DNA from: Pseudonocardia sp. MH-G8 | GTDB taxonomy: Bacteria; Actinomycetota; Actinomycetes; Mycobacteriales; Pseudonocardiaceae | Assembly (NCBI RefSeq): GCF_002262885.1 | Contig: NZ_NKYF01000033.1 | Location: 1-64,000, forward strand | DNA length: 64,000 nucleotides | Reading direction: 5' to 3' | Shown here: in pieces, positions 16,672 to 24,898 of the stretch | Numbering within the stretch: the first letter of the stretch is position 1 | How the letters are laid out: each line of letters opens with the position of its first letter | Position numbers and translations under genes: made by a program | The notes under the pieces: generated by a model | Database searches by the model: none | What the model was told of the DNA's origin: nothing | What the model saw: only the letters and a program-made list of their open reading frames with translations

Positions 16672-17830
16672 CCTCGCCGAAGCCGATCCGGGTGCCCCCC
16701 GGGCCCGGTGCGGCGGCGGAGATGGTGACCACGTCGCCGTCCCGGAGGAAGGTGCGCTCCTCCCCCTTCACCGTCACCGGTTCCTTCCCGCCCCAGGTCA
16801 GCTCGATGAACGCGCCGCGCTGGCGCCGCTCGGGGCCGGAGACGGTGCCGGAGGCGAACAGGTCGCCCGTCCGTGCCGACGCACCGCCCACGGTCATGTG
16901 CGCGAGCATCTGCGCCGGCGACCAGTACATCTCGCGGTAGGGCGGGCGCGTGACCTCCTCACCGTTCCACTCGACCACGAGCTCGACGTCCAGACCCCGG
17001 TCCTGGCCGCCGCGCAGGTAGTCCAGTGGCTGCGGATCCTGCTCGGGCAGCGGCACCCGGGCGGCCTCCAGCGCGGCGAGCGGCACCACCCACGGGCTGA
17101 TCGAGGTGGCGAAGCTCTTGCCCAGGTTCGGGCCGAGGGGCACGTACTCCCAGGCCTGGATGTCGCGGGCGGACCAGTCGTTGACCAGAACCGCCCCGAA
17201 CACGTGCTCGGCGAACGCGTCGACGTCGATCCGCTCCCCCAGCTCCGACCCCACGCCGACGAGGAAGCCGAGCTCGGCCTCGATGTCGAGCCGCTGCGAC
17301 GGCCCGAAGGTCGGTACGGCCTCGTCGGGCGCCTTGCGCTGGCCGGACGGGCGGACGATGCCGGTGCCCGAGACCACCACGGTGCCGGCCCGGCCGTGGT
17401 AGGCCACCGGCAGGTGCTTCCAGTTCGGCAGCAGCGGCTCGGCGTCGGGCCGGAACAGCCGCCCGAGGTTGGACGCGTGGTGCTGCGAGGCGTAGAAGTC
17501 CACGTAGTCCGCGACCTCGACGGGCAGGTGCAGGGTCACGTCGCGGACCGGGTGCAGCGCCTCGTCGGGCAGGTCCGCGGCCACGAGCGCGGTGATCCGT
17601 TCGCGGACCTCGGCCCACCGTGCCGGGCCCTGAGCCATGAACGGGTTGAGCGACGCGGCGGAGAACACCCGGTCGGCGCCGTCGTCGTCGAGCAGCACCG
17701 ACAGGTCGATCACCGTGTCGCCGAGCCGGACGCCGATCCGCGGAGCGCCCGCGGCCACGGAGAAGACGCCGTAGGGCAGGTTGTGCGGCCCGAACGGGGA
17801 GCCGTCCGGGATGCGGATCGTGGTGCTCAC
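16643..17830 (-). CDS. fahA: Fumarylacetoacetase
   Basis: 395 residues from the GTG at 17830, whose bases overlap the homogentisate dioxygenase stop (GTGA); the frame extends upstream without conservation. FAH signatures: N-terminal GPHNLPYGVFS, DFYASQHHASNLGRLFRP with the first metal Asp, DIEAELGF with two metal glutamates, VLVNDWSARDIQAWEYVPLGP with the last Asp, and SFATSISPWVV. It hydrolyses fumarylacetoacetate to fumarate and acetoacetate, the last step of the homogentisate pathway. Neighbours supply the earlier steps, but no maleylacetoacetate isomerase is visible. Confidence 0.93.
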   Translation of the reverse strand: MSTTIRIPDGSPFGPHNLPYGVFSVAAGAPRIGVRLGDTVIDLSVLLDDDGADRVFSAASLNPFMAQGPARWAEVRERITALVAADLPDEALHPVRDVTLHLPVEVADYVDFYASQHHASNLGRLFRPDAEPLLPNWKHLPVAYHGRAGTVVVSGTGIVRPSGQRKAPDEAVPTFGPSQRLDIEAELGFLVGVGSELGERIDVDAFAEHVFGAVLVNDWSARDIQAWEYVPLGPNLGKSFATSISPWVVPLAALEAARVPLPEQDPQPLDYLRGGQDRGLDVELVVEWNGEEVTRPPYREMYWSPAQMLAHMTVGGASARTGDLFASGTVSGPERRQRGAFIELTWGGKEPVTVKGEERTFLRDGDVVTISAAAPGPGGTRIGFGEVTGTILPAG

Positions 17831-19026
17831 GACGCGGGGCCCCGCCCGGACCAGGTCCACGCGTAGTTCGGGTCCTCGCTCGCCACGGCCCCCTCCCCCA
17901 GCTCCAGCGGGCGGAACGTGTCGACCATGACGGCGAGCTCGTCGAAGAACTCCGCGCCCAGCGCCCGCTCCATCGCCCCGGGCTGCGGACCGTGGGCGTA
18001 GCCGCCGGGGTGCAGGCTGATCGAGCCCTGCCCGATCCCCGATCCCTTGCGGGCCTCGTAGTCACCGCCGCAGTAGAACATCACTTCGTCGGAGTCGACG
18101 TTGGAGTGGTAGTAGGGCACCGGCACGGCCAGCGGGTGGTAGTCGACCTTGCGCGGCACGAAGTTGCAGATCACGAAGTTGTCGCCCTCGAACACCTGGT
18201 GCGCGGGCGGCGGCTGGTGCACCCGCCCGGTGATCGGTTCGAAGTCGTGGACCGAGAACGTGTACGGGTAGAGGCAGCCGTCCCAGCCGACGACGTCGAA
18301 CGGGTGCGTGGGGTAGGTATAGCGGGTGCCGGTGACCCCCCGCGAGCCGCGGTGCTTGACCAGCACCTCGACGTCGCTCCCGTCGACCAGCAGCGGCCCG
18401 TCCGGCCCGTGCAGGTCGCGCTCGCAGTACGGGGCGTGCTCCAGCAGCTGCCCGTACCGCGACAGGTAGCGCTTCGGCGGGGCGATGTGCGAGTTGGCCT
18501 CGATCACGTAGCAGCGCAGCGGCTCCTCGCCGACCGGGACCCAGCGGTGCGTCGTCGCGCGCGGCAGCAGCACGTAGTCGCCCTGCCGCGCGGTGAGCGT
18601 GCCGAACACGGTCTCGACGGTGGCCGCACCGGCCTCCACGTAGACGCACTCGTCGCCGACGGCGTTGCGGTACAGCGGCGAGGCCTCCCCCGCCACCACG
18701 TAGGAGATGCGCACGTCGCCGTTGCCCAGGACCAGCCGCCGCCCCGTGACGACGTCGGCGCGCTTGCCCTCCTCCCCCGGGAACAGCGCGTGCAGCTGCA
18801 GGTGCCGCGCCAGGAGCGGCCGGTTCTCGGTGGTGCTCTGGTCGGGCAGCTCCCACGGCGTGGCGTCGACCACCGCGGACGGGATCGCCCGGTGGTAGAG
18901 CAACGACGAGTCGGACGAGAAGCCCTCCTCGCCCATCAGCTCCTCGTAGTACAGCCCTCCCTCGGGCGTGCGGAACTGGGTGTGCCGCTTGGGCGGGACC
19001 TCACCCGCTCGCCTGTAGTGCGCCAT
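17827..19026 (-). CDS. hmgA: Homogentisate 1,2-dioxygenase
   Basis: 399 residues, cupin-type non-haem iron dioxygenase. The iron site is readable as YYHSNVDSDEVMFYCGGDY (His and Glu) and HPGGYAHGPQPGA (His). FVPRKVDYHPLAVPVPYYHS and QPPPAHQVFEGDNFVICNF are also typical. It opens the ring of homogentisate to maleylacetoacetate. The start overlaps the upstream FAD hydroxylase stop by 26 bases, and its own stop overlaps the fahA start, indicating one transcript running from about 21.6 kb to 16.6 kb. Confidence 0.95.
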   Translation of the reverse strand: MAHYRRAGEVPPKRHTQFRTPEGGLYYEELMGEEGFSSDSSLLYHRAIPSAVVDATPWELPDQSTTENRPLLARHLQLHALFPGEEGKRADVVTGRRLVLGNGDVRISYVVAGEASPLYRNAVGDECVYVEAGAATVETVFGTLTARQGDYVLLPRATTHRWVPVGEEPLRCYVIEANSHIAPPKRYLSRYGQLLEHAPYCERDLHGPDGPLLVDGSDVEVLVKHRGSRGVTGTRYTYPTHPFDVVGWDGCLYPYTFSVHDFEPITGRVHQPPPAHQVFEGDNFVICNFVPRKVDYHPLAVPVPYYHSNVDSDEVMFYCGGDYEARKGSGIGQGSISLHPGGYAHGPQPGAMERALGAEFFDELAVMVDTFRPLELGEGAVASEDPNYAWTWSGRGPAS

Positions 19027-20647
19027 CGTGGCTCTCCTCCCGGGTTGCGGGGTGGGCGGCGGCGCGCCGCAGCGCCGCGGTGATCTCTTCGGTCGTCGGG
19101 TCCGTCAGGACGGCGGCGACGTGCGCGTCGGGCCGGACGACCCAGACCTCGCCCGGGCGGGCGCCGAGCGCAGCGCCGAGCGTGCCCTCCCGGTCGCCGG
19201 AGGCAGCGAGGTCCAGGACACGGACCGGGCCCGGCAGGGCCGCCGTGGCGTCCCGCACCGCGCCGGCGTCGACACCGACCGTCGTGAGCAGCAGGAACCC
19301 GTCCCGGGCGAGGGCCCGCGCGCGGCTGCGACCACCACCGGGAGCCGCGACGGGGGCGTCGGGCAGCAGCACCCCCGGCCCGGCGGGGGGAGCCTGCCCG
19401 CGCGGGGGCCTGCCGAGGAAGGGCCGGCGCGCGGTGGGGGTGGTCAGCGGGGAGTCGACGTACCAGAACGGCTCCGCGAGCCGGCCGGAGTCCACCCGCG
19501 CACGGCTTTCCGGGTCGGTGGCCGCGGCCGCGAGGACCTCGGCACGCCGGCGGGCCTGCGCGTCGTCGTGCGGCACGAGGAAGTCCATCGTGGCGGTCGT
19601 GACCGCGACGTTCTCCACGGCGGCGGCGTGCCGCTCGTGGTGGTAGGTCTCGAGCAGCTCGTCGGGCGCCCAGCCGTGCCCGACGTATGCGATCTTCCAC
19701 GCCGCGTTCTCCGCGTCGGCGACCCCGGAGTTGAGTCCCCTGGCACCGAACGGCGAGACCAGGTGCGCGGCGTCTCCGGCGATCAGGATGCGGCCGCAGC
19801 GCATGCGGTCGACCACGCGGCACTGGAACCGGTACACCGACTTCCACACGATCTCGTACTCCCGCTCACCGATGATCTTCCGGATCCTGGCGTCCAGGGC
19901 ACCGGAAGCCACCTCGGCGTCGAGGTCGTAGCCGACCGGGACCTGCCAGTCGATGCGGAAGGTCGAGTCGGGGCAGGGGTGGATGAGGACCTGGCGGCCC
20001 GGGTTCCACTCGGGATCGAAGTAGAAGCGGCGCTCGGTGGCCCAGCCGGGGAGGTCGGCGCGGATGTCGCAGATCAGGAAGCGGTCGTCGAAACTGCCCC
20101 CGTCGAAGCTCACCCCGAGCAGGGCGCGCAGCTCGTCGCTGCGGGCTCCGGCGCACACGACGAGGTAGGGCGCGCGGACCTCGACGGGCCCCGATGGGGT
20201 CCGGCAGCGCAGCACCACCTCGGCGTCGTCCTGGGCGACGTCGACCACGTCGTGGCCCCAGCGCACGTCGACGAGGGCCTCCTGCGCGATGCGCTCGTCG
20301 AGGATCTGCTCGGTGCGCGACTGGGAGATGTTCACGAACGGCGGGAACGCCGGGCTACCGGGCTCGGCCAGCTCGATCGCGAACAGCTCCGCGTCGCGGT
20401 GGAAGGTGCGGGCGGTGGTCCAGGTGACCCCCTCGTCGGCGATCCGGCGGCCCGCGCCGACCGCCTCCCAGATGTCGAGGACGTCGCGCTGCTGGCAGAT
20501 CGCCTTGGAGCCGATCCGGTCCCGCCGCGGGCGCTGGTCGAGCACCACGGACGGCACGCCCCAGCGCGCGAGGAGCAGGGCGGTGGACTGGCCGACCGGG
20601 CCTGCCCCGAGGACGGCGACCGGGTCGTGAGGCCAGGTGGAGGACAT
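19001..20647 (-). CDS. FAD-dependent aromatic hydroxylase (MhpA/PheA class A)
   Basis: 548 residues. FAD-binding GAGPVGQSTALLLARWGVP (about 15-33) and the second FAD motif GRILIAGDAAHLVSPFGARG (about 285-304) are intact. The middle DG motif reads CAGARSDELR, with Ala where most relatives have Asp (CDGARS). A C-terminal thioredoxin-like domain of class A hydroxylases follows. Sitting directly upstream of hmgA and fahA, it most likely hydroxylates a phenylacetate (for example 3-hydroxyphenylacetate) to homogentisate. Other phenolic substrates cannot be excluded. Confidence 0.82.
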   Translation of the reverse strand: MSSTWPHDPVAVLGAGPVGQSTALLLARWGVPSVVLDQRPRRDRIGSKAICQQRDVLDIWEAVGAGRRIADEGVTWTTARTFHRDAELFAIELAEPGSPAFPPFVNISQSRTEQILDERIAQEALVDVRWGHDVVDVAQDDAEVVLRCRTPSGPVEVRAPYLVVCAGARSDELRALLGVSFDGGSFDDRFLICDIRADLPGWATERRFYFDPEWNPGRQVLIHPCPDSTFRIDWQVPVGYDLDAEVASGALDARIRKIIGEREYEIVWKSVYRFQCRVVDRMRCGRILIAGDAAHLVSPFGARGLNSGVADAENAAWKIAYVGHGWAPDELLETYHHERHAAAVENVAVTTATMDFLVPHDDAQARRRAEVLAAAATDPESRARVDSGRLAEPFWYVDSPLTTPTARRPFLGRPPRGQAPPAGPGVLLPDAPVAAPGGGRSRARALARDGFLLLTTVGVDAGAVRDATAALPGPVRVLDLAASGDREGTLGAALGARPGEVWVVRPDAHVAAVLTDPTTEEITAALRRAAAHPATREESHDGALQASG

Positions 20648-20674
20648 CAGGACTCCCGTCGTCGCGCCGAGGAC

Positions 20675-21634
20675 TCAGCCCTGCAGCTGGGCCCAGACCT
20701 CCTGGTCGCGCTCGGCCGTCCAGATCACCGGGCGCTCGATGCCCGACAGCTCGTCCCACAGCCGTGAGACGTCGAAGGGCAGGCAGTGCTCGAAGATCGG
20801 CCACTGCCCGTAGTCGTCGACCAGCGCGGCGTGGGTGGCCTCGAAGGCCTCCTTGAGCGTGCCTCCGCGGCCGTGGACCGCCCCGACCTGATCGATCATG
20901 ACATGGAGGAAGCCCCGGGTCTGCTCGATCGCGGCGTCCACCTCCGCGCGGCCACGGCTGACGGCGCCGCGCCCGCCGACCAGCTGCTCGGCGCCGAGGG
21001 ACTTGACGCGGTCGAGGGTCGCGCCCGCCCAGTCGCGGTGGAAGGCGTCGCCGGTGTACAGGGCGGCTTGGGCCTCCACCAGGTCCCCGGCGAACAGGAT
21101 CCGCTGTCGCGGCAGCCACGCGGTGAGGTCGCCCTCGGTGTGGCCGCGACCGTGGTACTGCAGCACGAGGTCGCCCCGGTCGCCGCCGAGGTCGATCGTG
21201 AGCCTGTCGGCGAAGGTCAGCGTGGGCCAGGTGAGCCCGGGCACGGAGTCCGCGGCCTCGGCCAGGCGCGGCATCCGCGCGAACTCGGACTCCCAGTCCT
21301 GCTTGCCCCGCTCGGCCACCAGGTCCCGGGTGATCTCGTGGGAAACGATGATCTCGGCGTCGAACGCGCTGGCACCCAGGACGCGCACGGCGTGGTAGTG
21401 GCTCAGCACGAGGTAGCGAACGGGCTTGTCGGTGTGCTCGCGCAGCGTCGCGAGCCACTTCTGCGCGGCCACCGGGGTGGCGAGGGCCTCGAAGCAGACG
21501 AGGAAGTCCTCGCCCTCGATCGCCCCGATGTTCGGATCCCCCTCGGCGGTCAGGGCGTACACGCCCTCGGCGAGCACCTCGAGGGTCTGCTCCTTGGCGG
21601 CGCTGTCGGCGGACGACGCGAACGGCTTGGCCAT
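20675..21634 (-). CDS. MBL-fold protein with degenerate metal motif
   Basis: 319 residues from the ATG at 21634, which has AAGGAAG seven bases upstream; a GTG five codons earlier lacks such a site. The metallo-beta-lactamase fold is clear, but the HxHxDH motif reads HYHAVR (in LSHYHAVRVLGAS, about 80-92), losing Asp and the last His. GRGHTEGDL and FAGDLV keep a third His and the bridging Asp. It may bind only one metal. It is the first gene of the homogentisate transcript. Hydrolysis of a lactone/thioester, or a role replacing the missing maleylacetoacetate isomerase, are both only possibilities. Confidence 0.75.
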   Translation of the reverse strand: MAKPFASSADSAAKEQTLEVLAEGVYALTAEGDPNIGAIEGEDFLVCFEALATPVAAQKWLATLREHTDKPVRYLVLSHYHAVRVLGASAFDAEIIVSHEITRDLVAERGKQDWESEFARMPRLAEAADSVPGLTWPTLTFADRLTIDLGGDRGDLVLQYHGRGHTEGDLTAWLPRQRILFAGDLVEAQAALYTGDAFHRDWAGATLDRVKSLGAEQLVGGRGAVSRGRAEVDAAIEQTRGFLHVMIDQVGAVHGRGGTLKEAFEATHAALVDDYGQWPIFEHCLPFDVSRLWDELSGIERPVIWTAERDQEVWAQLQG

Positions 21635-21655
21635 GGGCTTCCTTTCCACGATCGG

Positions 21656-21692
21656 ACGGTAGAAGACCGGGACGAGGTAATCAAACCTTTGA
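21656..21692 (-). promoter_or_regulatory. Promoter and operator of the homogentisate cluster
   Basis: On the minus strand, TTGATT (21679-21684) is a -35 candidate and TACCGT (21656-21661) a -10, 17 bases apart. The palindrome TCAAACCTTTGA (21681-21692) covers the -35 and is a plausible repressor site. The cognate regulator is not obvious nearby. Confidence 0.4.
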
Positions 21693-21814
21693 ACGTCTTC
21701 CCGAAGTGATGCCGGTCACAGCCGAGGGCCGGTTCCATGCTACGACGCGGACCGGCGGTGAGCCGGGAACATTCGTCCAAGCCGACTGCACGCACCGGCG
21801 GCGACAGTTCCCCC

Positions 21815-22645
21815 ATGACCGTTCCCGATGACTCCACCCTGCGCCTGGACGACGGCGAGATCCACGTGCTCCAGGACGGCCCCCGCGACGCCCCCGCGCT
21901 CCTGCTCATCCACGGAACCGCCGTGTCGGCCCGCTCGTGGGAGCCGATGGTCCCGCTGCTGACCGGGTCCCACCGGGTCATCCGCATCGACCTGCCGGGC
22001 TGCGGCCGGTCGGCCAGACCGGACGGTGCGAGCTACGCGGTCCCGGACCAGGCTCGCCGGGTCGGTGAGGCACTGGACCGGCTCGGGGTCCGGCACGCCG
22101 TCGTCGTCGGCCATTCCAGTGGTGGGGTGGTTGCCACCGCCCTCACCGAGCAACGGCCCGACCTCGTCACCGCGGTCGCGCTCCTCAACACCGGACCCGA
22201 CATGGCCGCCTACATCGCGCAAGACGTCGCCGTCCGGGCGGCGTCGTGGGCGGACCTGACCGACGACCAGGTGCGCCAGGCCATCAGCGACGGGTTCCAC
22301 GCGGGCTACGAGATCCCCCAGGCGTTCGTGGACCAGTTCCGCGACGTCGACTTCCACGTGTTCGCCGCGACTTCGCAGGCGGTCCGGGCGTACCTCGACG
22401 CGCAGGGGCTTCCGGAACGGCTTGCACCCCTGCGCAAGCCGCTACTGGTGCTCTTCGGCGAGGAAGACCGCAGGTGGCGCGCGTCATCAGCCGCCGACTA
22501 CCGCGCCGTTCCCGGGGCGACGATCGAGATGCTGCCCGGTGTCGGACACTCACCCAACCTCGAGGATCCGCCGCGGACCGCCGAGTCCCTCTTGGCGTTC
22601 ACCGCGACGCGTGACGGGAGCGCTCGTAGTGGCGCCGCGCCTTGA
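21815..22645 (+). CDS. Alpha/beta-fold hydrolase
   Basis: 276 residues from ATG 21815; the frame is open from 21737 but the first 26 codons lack family similarity. The oxyanion loop LLIHGTAVSARSW, nucleophile Ser in VVGHSSGGVVA (about 96), acid in LFGEEDRRW and catalytic His in LPGVGHSPNLEDP (about 250) form a complete triad. Substrate unknown. It is divergent from the homogentisate cluster, and its last 47 bases overlap the convergent CGNR regulator gene. Confidence 0.83.
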   Translation: MTVPDDSTLRLDDGEIHVLQDGPRDAPALLLIHGTAVSARSWEPMVPLLTGSHRVIRIDLPGCGRSARPDGASYAVPDQARRVGEALDRLGVRHAVVVGHSSGGVVATALTEQRPDLVTAVALLNTGPDMAAYIAQDVAVRAASWADLTDDQVRQAISDGFHAGYEIPQAFVDQFRDVDFHVFAATSQAVRAYLDAQGLPERLAPLRKPLLVLFGEEDRRWRASSAADYRAVPGATIEMLPGVGHSPNLEDPPRTAESLLAFTATRDGSARSGAAP

Positions 22646-23117
22646 GCCGGTTGCCGCAGACCTTCATCGAGCACCACCGCGCCCTGTTCGGCTTGCTGCG
22701 GTCCAGCAGGAACAGCCGGCACTCCTCGTTGGCGCAGGCCCGCAGCCGGCCGGGCATCGACTCCTGCACCCGCCCCCACGCCAGCAACGCGCGGGCGGAC
22801 GAGCGTTCGTCGTCCGCCACGTCGAGCCGCCACGACAGCCCGCCCTGCACGATCTCGGGACGCAGGCGCACACCGTCGAGCATCGGGGCCAGCACTTCGG
22901 GCGCCTCCACGCCTCCGACGACGGCCTGCAGCCGGTCCCGCACCTGGCGCAGGTGCGCGACCTCGGCCGCCGACCCGACGCCGCCCCGGGCCCGCACCCA
23001 TGCCCGCGACCCACGGTCGTCGGCCAGCAGATCCCGCTGCCCGCTGTCGACGACGGGTGTGCTGTTCAGCAGGTCGAGGAGCAGCGACTCGTCCTCGTGA
23101 GCGACCGGATCCGCCAT
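22599..23117 (-). CDS. CGNR zinc-finger transcriptional regulator (ABATE domain)
   Basis: 172 residues. An N-terminal ABATE-like region (LLLDLLNSTPVV) precedes the C-terminal CGNR zinc finger: CANEECRLFLLDRSKPNRARWCSMKVCGNR, given here only by its ends, with four cysteines near residues 128, 133, 149 and 154. These regulators control nearby hydrolase or oxidoreductase genes in actinobacteria. It is divergent from the hydrolase at 23218, and an extended inverted repeat sits between them. The ATG follows its predicted -10 so closely that the message is probably leaderless. Confidence 0.88.
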   Translation of the reverse strand: MADPVAHEDESLLLDLLNSTPVVDSGQRDLLADDRGSRAWVRARGGVGSAAEVAHLRQVRDRLQAVVGGVEAPEVLAPMLDGVRLRPEIVQGGLSWRLDVADDERSSARALLAWGRVQESMPGRLRACANEECRLFLLDRSKPNRARWCSMKVCGNRLKARRHYERSRHASR

Positions 23118-23123
23118 GCGCCC

Positions 23124-23196
23124 ATTCTAACCCTTTCAGGACTATTGACAAGTTAGGTCCGTCTGAGGTGTGCTGTCGCCGGCACCTAACCGTCAA
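23124..23196. promoter_or_regulatory. Divergent promoter region with inverted repeat
   Basis: For the CGNR gene (minus): TTGTCA (23146-23151), 16-bp spacer, TAGAAT (23124-23129), six bases before the ATG. An inverted repeat, TTGACAAGTTAGGT (23145-23158) against ACCTAACCGTCAA (23184-23196), overlaps the -35. The rightward hydrolase gene has AAGGAG seven bases before its ATG. The repeat is the best candidate for the CGNR regulator's site. Confidence 0.55.
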
Positions 23197-23217
23197 TCTG
23201 CCTTCAAGGAGTTAGAG

Positions 23218-24105
23218 ATGACCGAGATCCACCACCGGACAGCGACCGTGAACGGTCAGCGGGTCTTCTACCGGGAGGCCGGCCCCGCCGACGCGCCGGT
23301 CCTCCTGCTGCTGCACGGCTACCCGACGAGCTCGCGGATGTTCCGGCACCTGATCCCCGCGCTCGCGGACCGGTACCACGTCATCGCCCCCGACCACGTC
23401 GGGTTCGGGCGGTCCGCCGCCCCGGCGGCCACCGAGTTCGACTACACCTTCGACGCGCTGACCGACGTCACCGAGGCCCTGCTCGACGAGCTCGGGGTCG
23501 AGCGGTTCGCGATGTACGTGCAGGACTACGGCGCACCCATCGGCTGGCGCCTGGCGCTGCGACGCCCCGCCGCGGTACAGGCGATCATCAGTCAGAACGG
23601 CAACGCCTACGACGAGGGCTTCGTCGACTCCTTCTGGTCCCCGCTGTGGGCCTACGCCCGGGCGCCGGGTCCCGACACGGAGGGCCCCGTGCGCGGCGCC
23701 CTCACGCTCGACGCCATCCGGTGGCAGTACCTCACCGGGGTGTCCGAGCCCGATCTGGTCGACCCCGACACCTGGGTGACCGACCACGCCGAGGTCAACC
23801 GGCCGGGCGTCCCGGAGATCCAGCTCGCGCTCTTCCGCGACTACGCGACCAACCCGCCGCTCTACCCCGCGGTGCACGACTACTTCCGCAGCAGCCGGGT
23901 GCCGCTGCTGGCGATCTGGGGCAACGGCGACGAGATCTTCGGTCCGGCCGGGGCCACGGCCTTCGCCCGCGACCTGCCCGACGCCGAGATCCACCTCCTC
24001 GACGGCGGCCACTTCCTGCTCGAGAGCGCCCTGGACACCGCCGTGGGTCACATCCGCGACTTCCTCGGCCGCACGGTCGGCGCAGCCCGATCCGCTGCCG
24101 CCTGA
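23218..24105 (+). CDS. Alpha/beta hydrolase, haloalkane dehalogenase/epoxide hydrolase-like
   Basis: 295 residues from ATG 23218 with a strong AAGGAG. LLLHGYPTSSRMFRHLIPAL supplies the oxyanion turn (HGYP). The nucleophile elbow reads MYVQDYGAPIGWRLA, with Asp (about 103) in place of Ser, as in haloalkane dehalogenases and epoxide hydrolases. The catalytic His is in LLDGGHFLLES (about 270). So it uses an aspartate ester intermediate rather than a serine. The family contains many hydrolases of unknown substrate annotated this way. Divergent from, and probably controlled by, the CGNR regulator. Confidence 0.85.
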   Translation: MTEIHHRTATVNGQRVFYREAGPADAPVLLLLHGYPTSSRMFRHLIPALADRYHVIAPDHVGFGRSAAPAATEFDYTFDALTDVTEALLDELGVERFAMYVQDYGAPIGWRLALRRPAAVQAIISQNGNAYDEGFVDSFWSPLWAYARAPGPDTEGPVRGALTLDAIRWQYLTGVSEPDLVDPDTWVTDHAEVNRPGVPEIQLALFRDYATNPPLYPAVHDYFRSSRVPLLAIWGNGDEIFGPAGATAFARDLPDAEIHLLDGGHFLLESALDTAVGHIRDFLGRTVGAARSAAA

Positions 24106-24175
24106 CGTCGGCCGCGCTCGCACCCCCGGAGGCAATAAGCATACTATTCGTGGCCAACCGAGGGCGGAGGCGGCG

Positions 24176-24898
24176 ATGGACGACGAGCACGTGGTGTGGG
24201 TGACGGGCGGCGGTACCGGGATGGGCGCAGCCGTAGCCCGCTCGGCGGCGGCACGGGGGTGGGCGGTGGCCGTCAGCGGCCGGCGACCCGAGCCGCTGGA
24301 CGACGTGGCCGGCGGGATCGCGCGCGACGGCGGACGCGCGCTCGCCCTCCCGGTCGACGTGCAGGACCCGGCGGCCGTCGCCGCCGCCCGGCAGGCGGTG
24401 CTCGACACATTCGGCCGCCTCGACGCCGTGGTGCTGTCGGCGGGGCGCAACAGCCGGCAGCGGAGCTGGTCCGACCAGGACATGGACGTGTTCGACGACA
24501 TCGTGCGCACCAACCTCACCGCCGCCGCGCGGGTGGTCGACGCCGCGCTGCCCGACCTGCGCGCCACGGGGGGCAAGATCGTGATGATCTCGTCCGTCGC
24601 GGGATGGCGGTTCTCGCCGGGCGCCGGCGTCGCCTACAGCGCCAGCAAGACCGCGCTCGGTTCGCTCACCAAGTCGATCAACGACCAGGAAGCCGAGCAC
24701 GGCGTGCGCGCCTGCCACCTGTGCCCCGGCGACGTCGCCACGGACTTCCTGGAGCAGCGCCCGTCCGTGCCCGACGCCGCGGCGCGCGCCGTGATGCTCA
24801 CGCCCGAGGACATCGCGGCTGCCGTGCAGTACGTGCTGGACACGCCGGCCCACGTGCGCGTGGACGAGCTCGTCGTCTCGCCGATCTCGCAGCGGTGA
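24176..24898 (+). CDS. Short-chain dehydrogenase/reductase
   Basis: 240 residues. TGGGTGMG cofactor loop (about 9-16), SGRRPEP after the second strand (Arg-Arg suggests NADP preference), LSAGRNS in place of NNAG, a catalytic Ser in MISSVAGW and YSASK (Tyr about 153, Lys about 157) define a classical SDR. It starts the three-gene unit SDR, GntR regulator, sulfatase; GTGA links it to the regulator. The substrate, likely an alcohol or sugar-derived ketone, is unknown. A TACTAT at 24142-24147 could be its -10, but no matching -35 was found. Confidence 0.88.
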   Translation: MDDEHVVWVTGGGTGMGAAVARSAAARGWAVAVSGRRPEPLDDVAGGIARDGGRALALPVDVQDPAAVAAARQAVLDTFGRLDAVVLSAGRNSRQRSWSDQDMDVFDDIVRTNLTAAARVVDAALPDLRATGGKIVMISSVAGWRFSPGAGVAYSASKTALGSLTKSINDQEAEHGVRACHLCPGDVATDFLEQRPSVPDAAARAVMLTPEDIAAAVQYVLDTPAHVRVDELVVSPISQR

